Under the pieces are notes generated by a model that saw only the letters and a program-made list of their open reading frames with translations, was not told where the DNA came from and did no database searches. 14,064 nt of DNA from the NCBI GenBank assembly GCA_003024985.2, contig PXIH01S0000550.1; one strand, given 5' to 3'. Both the position numbers and the translations under genes were made by a program. Below, piece after piece: positions 8,801 to 14,064 of this stretch (positions are counted from its first letter, which is position 1; each line of letters begins with the position of its first letter). The stretch comes from Euperipatoides rowelli. Its lineage: Eukaryota > Onychophora > Udeonychophora > Euonychophora > Peripatopsidae.

Positions 8801-9013
8801 GTTACTTTTATATTTTTGCAAAATTCTATAAGATCAGGTATTGTAAATTGTTGTAATAAAATTGTCTCTTTGTATGTACAGTAAGTGCATTGTAGCCAAT
8901 GATTTAGCCTATTTCAAATTGACCGCTCTAAATGATTGTACGATTATTATGGCACAGTACACCATTAGGCTTTCCTACTAGTTAGGCTATTGTTTATAAC
9001 TTTTAGTTTATAA

Positions 9014-9217
9014 ATTATTAAAGATGAAAGTAAGTTACATTTCAGCAATTCCAAATTAAAAAAAAAAAAAGCCTACCCGGAAAATAACTGCGGGGAGGAC
9101 TGCCCAGGAGATTCACCAAAACAAACAGGAAGCTGTGAGGTTATACCACTAGGAAGATTGGAAGTTTTCCCTTCCCAAGCTTTAGCTATGCTTCAAATGA
9201 GGGATGTACCCTGTTAG
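9014..9217 (+). CDS. Possible exon: GC-richer open block with cysteine-rich start
   Basis: A frame without an initiating ATG is open from 9014 to TAG 9215-9217 (67 codons). Between 9071 and 9210 the base composition is much richer in G and C than the flanks. The peptide there begins AYPENNCGEDCPGDSPKQTG and ends with a hydrophobic stretch (SQALAMLQM). An acceptor-like TTACATTTCAG ends at 9045. A second AG at 9070-9071 would keep phase with the candidate exon at 853-928, but it is preceded by 13 A and is a poor acceptor. No family was recognised. Alternatives are an untranslated exon, a conserved non-coding element or a repeat fragment. Confidence 0.25.
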   Translation: MIKDESKLHFSNSKLKKKKAYPENNCGEDCPGDSPKQTGSCEVIPLGRLEVFPSQALAMLQMRDVPC

Positions 9218-9960
9218 GCAGTTTTCCATTTCAATTTTTTTTTTTTGGCAGNAGTATTTTGCCCTCTTAGTCGACAATTTATATTTTCAGGTTTAGCCAA
9301 TTTACTCCTGTGTTTTTTGTTTTTTTTTGTGTAGAAAAAAACAACATAAATTTCCTTCACCATAAAGCAAATTACCGGTACCTTATAGGTTACTGATAAA
9401 CTTTCACTCATTAGTTTGCTTACCGTGTATAGATTTCATAACAGAGAGCACCATTATGTTTATGACTTGCTTTATGTAAAAAGTTTTACGTAAAAAGTTT
9501 GTGATGTCATAGATAGTTATTGGGTAACTTGAGAATTTCAGACGGGTCTAGTCTGTTGTAAAATTAGCACATCATACCTTTTTGATGCTTTTTTCTTCTA
9601 ATTACACATAGTGCAAATGAAAGATGGTTAAAGTTTTTAGAAAAATTTATTTTTTGAAATACATTGTTATGAACAGAAAATGATTAGACTTATGTTTGTT
9701 AAATATGGAAGGTATTTTAGGAAAATCTTATTATCTTGTAATTAAATATGTGTAATTTTCAGAAATATTTTAAGCCATTCGTATACTAAACAGCATGATC
9801 CCTACTACCGACACGTTATAGCCTAATGATTGTTCAAATTTTTCGCTGTCAGAACAATGTTGGGGTAAGCCCTCACTAAGAACAATACAACATGAATGAA
9901 CACAAGCTTCAGCATTTTTATTAATTGCTGCACAAAATTTAAGACTATGGTAAGTATGAA
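9218..9960. other. AT-rich stretch, no firm gene
   Basis: Holds an ambiguous base (9252), a perfect-type 14-bp tandem pair (TATGTAAAAAGTTT / TACGTAAAAAGTTT at 9473-9500) and a consensus plus-strand splice donor GGTAAGT at 9949-9955 with no convincing coding exon before it. A 64-codon minus-strand frame (9964-9770) is protein-like in composition, with five cysteines. It matches nothing recognised and was not called as a gene. Confidence 0.4.
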
Positions 9961-9972
9961 ACATTAGCTTAC

Positions 9973-10165
9973 CTGGTTAAAGACCGGAACAAAAGTGAAG
10001 ATGCCCAACTATCCATTTACAAATAACCATCTAAGAAACCCCAAAACAGGGTTGACATGTTGTCTATGAAATTTTTGTTGTTTTCCATCTTGAAAATGTA
10101 TGAGCAATGGCACTAAGTTAATATTGGCAACTGAAGTTTGGCTGAGGTGTTGGGCACGCAAAAGA
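9973..10165 (-). CDS. Candidate minus-strand first exon with upstream ORF
   Basis: Downstream of the TATA box, the minus strand carries AAGATGG (ATG at 10088), a strong Kozak context. It opens a 23-codon frame (MENNKNFIDNMSTLFWGFLD...) that stops at TAA 10019-10017. The next three bases are another ATG (10016), which opens MDSWASSLLFRSLT and runs for 14 codons plus two bases into a consensus donor, CAG/GTAAGC, at 9973/9972. One reading is a short upstream ORF abutting the main start. The second peptide has Ser, Leu and Arg and only one acidic residue, as in some organelle presequences. No following exon was found and no product is recognised. The exon start is inferred from TATA spacing. Confidence 0.25.
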
Positions 10166-10190
10166 ACAACTCTCGAGCTCCAGCAAGGCA

Positions 10191-10219
10191 ATTTATAGCT
10201 GGTGCTACACCCCCACGTG
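10191..10219 (-). promoter_or_regulatory. Candidate minus-strand promoter: E-box and TATA box
   Basis: Read on the minus strand, CACGTG (10219-10214, a perfect palindromic E-box inside CCACGTGG) is followed 16 bases later by TATAAAT (10197-10191). Transcription would start roughly 30 bases downstream, near 10165. The surrounding 150 bases are GC-richer than average. The call rests on motif arrangement only. Confidence 0.35.
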
Positions 10220-10269
10220 GAAGCGAATAGGCCTACATTATGAAAATTTGCACAAACAAAATACACATT

Positions 10270-10970
10270 TTTACTTCAATGTGTTGGCTTTACAGTTTAG
10301 AAAAACTAGTTGATAAGCATGGTTGAATGATCTATAAACAGGTTCGTTATAACATCAACGTTGAAAAATGCTCTGAATGAAATGATTAGCTGTTTTAAAA
10401 CAATAATTAATCTTAAAAATCAATATGAAAGTTGTAAAAATTTGATAGCCTACTGTAGATAAAAGGATTAAATTTACTAAAAAAAATATTTCAATTTTAG
10501 AATAGGCCTACTTTTGAATATAATCGTGAGTACCGGTAGCTTAAATAAAAACTATTGCAACAATATATAATTGAGCCACAATGTTCAGTGTAATCACAAT
10601 AATGTGTGCAGCATGCTTATTTTTAGTTTAAAATTGAGTACGGTAGGCTATTTATATTTCCCCCCCATAGAACCTTTTTTTTAAAAAACATTTGAGTGGT
10701 GATTCAATCTTATCGAGTGCAATTTAGTCTAATTTTCGGCATTGTATTGTGCCGTCTGCCGGTTAAGTAAAATTGATTTTAGTTATATTTAATTCCGGTG
10801 ACCAAAATTATACTCTGATATTTTTTTTTTTTTTACAAATTTATGAGGTAGGCTATAATTTAGGTATATATAGTCTAAATACAGTATAATGATCCAATAT
10901 ATCTTTACTAGTAATAATAGCATTTTAATAGTACAGTTGCTATTCTTTGTAGCCTATAATGTTTGGATAT
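10270..10970. other. AT-rich non-coding DNA
   Basis: No exon, RNA gene or mobile element was recognised. It contains TAGGCCTA words (10503, 10644, 10850), a TACCGGTA-type word near 10532, a C8 run near 10660 and T runs. Confidence 0.5.
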
Positions 10971-10989
10971 TACTAATTGCTTACATTTA

Positions 10990-11085
10990 CTTGCGTGTTC
11001 CAAATAGTTCAGCTATCGTCATCTGTGACATGTTTACCTTGTCTAGGTAAATGCGCCACAGATGCGGTGCTTTGGAATGCACAAG
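10990..11085. repeat. 96-bp imperfect palindrome (long hairpin)
   Basis: Three arm blocks pair across a 5-base loop (11040-11044). TTTACCT (11033-11039) pairs with AGGTAAA (11045-11051). CATCTGTG (11020-11027) pairs with CACAGATG (11057-11064). TTCCAAA (10998-11004) pairs with TTTGGAA (11071-11077), and CTTG (10990-10993) with CAAG (11082-11085). The blocks are separated by a symmetric 5x5 internal loop and a 15-versus-6-base asymmetric loop. Weaker pairing may extend outward to about 10970/11100. It could be the fused ends of a foldback element, a structured RNA precursor or a cis-regulatory palindrome. Confidence 0.7.
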
Positions 11086-11100
11086 TCAATGCTAATTCAT

Positions 11101-11123
11101 TAATTATGCAAGCTGCATAATTA
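11101..11123. promoter_or_regulatory. Perfect 10-bp-arm palindrome upstream of a TATA box
   Basis: TAATTATGCA and TGCATAATTA are exact reverse complements separated by AGC. Both arms contain TAATTA/ATGCA words typical of homeodomain and POU binding sites. The palindrome ends 16 bases before the TATA box at 11139, so a dimeric activator site is plausible but inferred. Confidence 0.45.
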
Positions 11124-11138
11124 TTTGTAACTCTTACC

Positions 11139-11168
11139 TATAAATAGTTAGTCCCTTTGTTATTCATT
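11139..11168 (+). promoter_or_regulatory. Candidate TATA box and initiator
   Basis: TATAAATAG at 11139-11147 is a strong match to the TATA consensus. TTCATTGT, a TCA(T/G)T-type initiator, has its A at 11166, 27 bases from the first T of the TATA box. The sequence after it is GC-richer. It could drive a short transcription unit or belong to a solitary LTR. Confidence 0.4.
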
Positions 11169-11375
11169 GTCTTTCCTCGGTGAGTGNTTGCCATTACNTT
11201 TAAATGACAACCATCTCACCGACGTCATCCATTCCACTGGGGATTATGTTTTAGTTAATGGTGTTCCTTATTATTTTACAGTATGCTGGCTAGCCAGTAA
11301 TGCTATCCGTTGTGTGTTTGTAAAGAGATCCATTATTTACACTGAATAAAGGATTAGCATTATTTACACAACACA
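11167..11375 (+). other. Short transcription unit or LTR-like segment ending in AATAAA
   Basis: After the TATA/initiator pair the sequence is open in one frame from 11167 to TAA 11347-11349 (60 codons, no ATG at its start, two N codons). It closes inside AATAAA (11345-11350) and reaches ACACAACACA about 20 bases later. TATA box, a roughly 200-base transcribed stretch, poly(A) signal and a CA end are the parts of a retroelement LTR, and TGTGACATG at 11024 could be the left end. However, no 5-bp target duplication matches for those ends, and the palindrome at 10990-11085 overlaps the left end. A CRE-like GACGTCAT lies at about 11220. The peptide is not recognised. Confidence 0.25.
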
Positions 11376-11386
11376 CTGTAGCCATT

Positions 11387-11506
11387 TTAATACAATAGCT
11401 CCAGGCATAATAATAATAGTTTCATACCAGTCCATTTCATAATCTCACCACAGTTATTCCTTATCCCAACCTTGTAGCAGACCTTAGCCGATAGTTCCAG
11501 CGCCAT
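11387..11506 (-). CDS. Small unassigned ORF (39 codons)
   Basis: ATG at 11506 on the minus strand has A at -3 and G at +4. It opens MALELSAKVCYKVGIRNNCG, followed by a leucine-rich end, closing at TAA 11389-11387. The 5' half is GC-richer than the flanks. It resembles no known family and has no visible splice or promoter context. It could equally be a repeat fragment. Confidence 0.15.
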   Translation of the reverse strand: MALELSAKVCYKVGIRNNCGEIMKWTGMKLLLLCLELLY

Positions 11507-11519
11507 ATTTTAGGCTAGT

Positions 11520-13165
11520 TCTATAGCCTACCCTAGCTAACATTTGTTATAACAGTATATCAAACATAAATGATTCATAAAGTACATAAAATATTTTTGA
11601 AGAATCTTGTGATGAGCGTAATGAAGATAAATTGATAATTAAAACATTTTCTCTCAGTTTACACAATTCTTTATTTTCTGATTTCTTTGTCTATTTTGTC
11701 GCTTTAATTTTTAAAACAAGATTATTTTTGTTCAGCCAGTTACACAAAATAAAATGTTCAAAAGAAAATTATTACGGTAGTTTTACTAAAGTAACGATTT
11801 ATTTACAGCGGCATTTTATGACAATTATCGACGCACCATGTGGAGGGCTTGTACTATAGGTTATTGCGATGTCATCTTTGGAAATAGAAAGCATGCCTGA
11901 AAAATTAAAATGCAGATAAAAACAGGATTAAAAAGATTTCAATGTAGGTTATAGGCTATCTTAAAAATCCATCTTTCAAGAAAAAAAAAAAGATGAAAAA
12001 TGTGAGCATTCTATTTTTGTTTTTAGCCATTTATCACAGAAATAAAGTTACTAGAGGGAAATTTCAGTGTTGCTTAAGTGTGTCATTCATTTTACAGATA
12101 TATGTGTCCAACAAACTTAGCCTATTAGGCCTATCTTTATTATTATATCTCCTCTTCATCAATTGCTAGCTAGAAGTTTAATAAAATTGTTTTAGGCAAG
12201 ATTTCATTGTTTATGTGGCCTTTAATACATTCTGATATTGATTTGTCTCCAAGAATTTGTTGAAATTTGTTTTTCTTTGGCTCTATACAATGGTAGGCTA
12301 TAAATGTTTCTTAGTCTACTGAACAGGGTTTTGTAAAACTACTTTAAAAATATATACCGTATTAAACTAGGCAAATTTAATGACTGATTAAACTTTGTCA
12401 TTATTTATTCATTTTCTGGAAGGACAGAGATAAGCTTAATCAATTAAGTTACTTTTTTTTTGTTTTCAACAAAAAAAAAACTTGAAACCATTAAAGATCA
12501 CATGGTATCTGACTTTTAAAAATCAATTAAATATTACCGGTACTTATTTTTTTTTTCATTAAATAATCTTAAATGTCAAGTTGAATCAATAGGCTACGAC
12601 TTGTTTGATTTTTATCAAATAAATGGCACTGTGACTTGATTTTATTTTCTTTTAAACAAATTAGAAATTTTAATCAGTCCAGTAATTACAAATTTGATTT
12701 CTTTTATACTGTGTACTGGTCAATAATCCTCTAAAATGAAAATCAGTGAGATATTACCTTTTTTAAAAAAAGGATAAAGAAGAAAATTTGATAAGCTCAT
12801 ATTATAAATTACTTGGATTAAACTCAAATATTACAAAGATTTTTTATAAATTTCTTGTGACTAGATTAAATTTCCAAATTGTAATAAATGGTGGTATGTA
12901 TTGTGAACAATTTGGTTATATGAAAAATCATAGTTGAGAACTACTTATGGTCATTTTGGTTCATGATGCATAAGATGGACTTTAGTCCAATAAATGTTAT
13001 GACATAATGTCCATATATTCACCACTGAATATGCATTTGGTAGTTTTGATTGTTTTATTGAGTGGTGGTTAAATATGAACATTGGCCCTGATATTTTTTA
13101 GTTAAATGATGATGACTTTAGGAATAGCCTAGTTAATATTTTGTAGGGTCGAAAAGTAATTTATG
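11520..13165. other. AT-rich non-coding DNA with simple inverted repeats
   Basis: No gene is supported. Small hairpins are visible: TTTTTTTTTGTT/AACAAAAAAAAA across 12453-12479, CCTTTTTT/AAAAAAAGG at 12757-12773 and GGACT/AGTCC near 12977. The 75-codon frame at 11632-11859 is Phe/Leu-rich low-complexity sequence with no recognisable domain. TAGGCTA words continue (11950, 12118, 12294, 12592). Confidence 0.5.
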
Positions 13166-13199
13166 TGCTTACTCAGACCTGTTTAAATAAATAAATTAT

Positions 13200-14064
13200 A
13201 TGTATGTTCGCTCGTTGGATTCTGACAGTAGAGATATTGTATCTGAAAGTGTTCTAATATATTCTGGTGTAGTATAGGGAGGAGTTAAAGAGTCCTGCTT
13301 TGTATAATGTGTATGTGAATGACTTGCCAAATTGTGTTGAGAATGTTGGTTTGTTGCAATTCTGTAATGATACTGAGTGTGGTCTTGCAATAAGTGATGG
13401 TAATGACTGTCTTAAGTTTCAGAATGATCTTGATTTCATTAATAGTTGGTCGATACGATAGATAATAAGTTGACAACTCTACGCATATTAGATATCTAGC
13501 CTTAGATCTGATGTGATTGTTGATTGGTCAGGTTATAACATTGGTGGTACGGATGTATGCTACAGGTAATATTATCCAGTTCAAAATTTTTTTGATTAGG
13601 CTAATTATAATTGATCAGAGATTTAGATTTGAAGCTTATACTGACAATTTGTTTTGAGTAGTAGATGTGCATGGTATAGCCTACTGTTAAATATTGTGTT
13701 TAAAATGGTATACGTCCTGATGTTCTGATAGATGTTTACTACATATGTGAGATCACATTCTTGACTAGTCATCTTTGATTTGGACACCACCTTTTTTGCA
13801 GTATGATTCCTTAGAAAGGGTTCAAAGATGCTGTACCAGACAGATTGTTTATTTAAAAAAGAGTGGTAATGATTTAAATTATTGGGATAGCCTTTAACCT
13901 TCGAGTGAGCGCGCTGTCATAAATTTTATGACATTCAGTTTTTTATAAAATGTGTCTATGTGTATGGTCTTGTGGATTTATCTCTGCCTTCTATTCCTAA
14001 AATTAACTCCCCACTACAATATTGCAGGGGTGCAGAATATGTTCGAACGCCCGAACGAGGTTCG
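13200..14064 (+). mobile_element. Degenerate LINE, reverse transcriptase palm to C-terminus, runs off the window
   Basis: Consecutive plus-strand segments in different frames follow the order of a Jockey/CR1-group reverse transcriptase. About 13263-13290 gives S-G-V-V-stop-G-G-V, the S-G-V-x-Q-G-G-V motif with Gln turned into TAG. 13291-13458 (56 codons) gives SPALYNVYVNDLP and then QFCNDTECG in place of the catalytic F-A-D-D box, followed by NDCLKFQNDLDFINSWS. Near 13738, TTYVRSHS matches the thumb entry. 13799-13894 gives QYDSLERVQRCCTRQIVYL. From about 13939 to the window end, CVYVYGLVDL fits the post-thumb region. At least three frame breaks and several stops show it is inactive. The 5' limit is unclear (between about 13100 and 13200), and the 3' end lies beyond 14064. 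Confidence 0.85.
13291..13458 (+). pseudogene. LINE reverse transcriptase palm segment with lost catalytic aspartate
   Basis: A 56-codon uninterrupted stretch closed by TAG at 13459. It holds the conserved L-S-P-x-L-[FY]-N-x-Y-V-N-D-L block and then the position of the active-site [FY]-A-D-D box, here F-C-N-D. The first of the two metal-binding aspartates is asparagine, so polymerase activity would be lost even if the frames were intact. The following D-C-x-K-x-Q-x-D-L-x-x-I-x-x-W-S block is typical of the Jockey/CR1 group. Confidence 0.8.

Noticed and set aside
8441-8821. 126-codon minus-strand frame rich in Ser, Leu and Pro
   Set aside because: It is only the translation of the polypyrimidine strand of the GA tract. 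Such low-complexity tracts stay open by composition alone.
9763-9949. Possible plus-strand exon between an acceptor-like TTTTCAG (9756-9762) and the consensus donor at 9949
   Set aside because: All three frames contain stops, so it could only be non-coding. There is no other support than two short splice words.
13196-13476. Two minus-strand frames of 63-64 codons rich in His, Thr and Gln
   Set aside because: They are antisense shadows of the plus-strand LINE reverse transcriptase segment.
14041-14064. GTTCGAAC resembling a tRNA B box
   Set aside because: No A box at the right distance upstream and no foldable cloverleaf. The surroundings are LINE coding sequence.
1-14064. CRISPR arrays, bacterial operons, rRNA or tRNA genes
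   Set aside because: No regularly spaced identical repeats, no prokaryotic gene structure and no conserved RNA gene signatures were seen on either strand.

Overview
The window looks like AT-rich nuclear DNA from a metazoan, most likely a marine invertebrate. It has no long open reading frames, no bacterial-style operons and no ribosome binding sites. It does have eukaryotic-style splice signals, TATA and YY1-type promoter words, several non-LTR retrotransposon (LINE) remnants and one hAT-type DNA transposon copy with its target-site duplication intact. The species cannot be named from sequence alone. The short words TAGGCTA, TAGGCCTA and TACCGGTA recur throughout and are a marker of this genome. 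Layout: 1-560 is plain AT-rich sequence. About 595-715 is a GC-richer block with a YY1-type box, read here as a promoter or 5' UTR. It is followed by a candidate first coding exon (853-928) ending at a splice donor. If that exon is real, much of the rest of the window is intron or intergenic DNA. A decayed LINE lies at 2801-3774 (+). A 436-bp non-autonomous hAT-like element at 4391-4826 is flanked by perfect 8-bp repeats. A small GC-rich block lies at 4918-5018, and 5560-5660 is dense in short palindromes. The 3' end of a LINE on the minus strand occupies about 6705-7440. Next come an interval rich in TAGGGTAA-like words (7540-7850), a 16-G run (7984-7999), a diverged direct repeat (8021/8294) and a 350-bp purine tract (8451-8800). 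A GC-richer, exon-like open block lies at 9014-9217. On the minus strand, 10219 to 9973 carries an E-box, a TATA box and a possible first exon ending at a consensus donor. Next are a 96-bp imperfect palindrome (10990-11085), a 10-bp-arm palindrome (11101-11123), a TATA box (11139) and a short open frame ending in AATAAA. The window closes inside a third LINE, reverse transcriptase side, on the plus strand (about 13200-14064). No complete cellular gene and no coherent new multi-gene system could be supported. The solid calls are the mobile elements, and the promoter and exon calls are hypotheses from signals alone. Four ambiguous bases (N) occur, at about 7358, 9252, 11187 and 11198.
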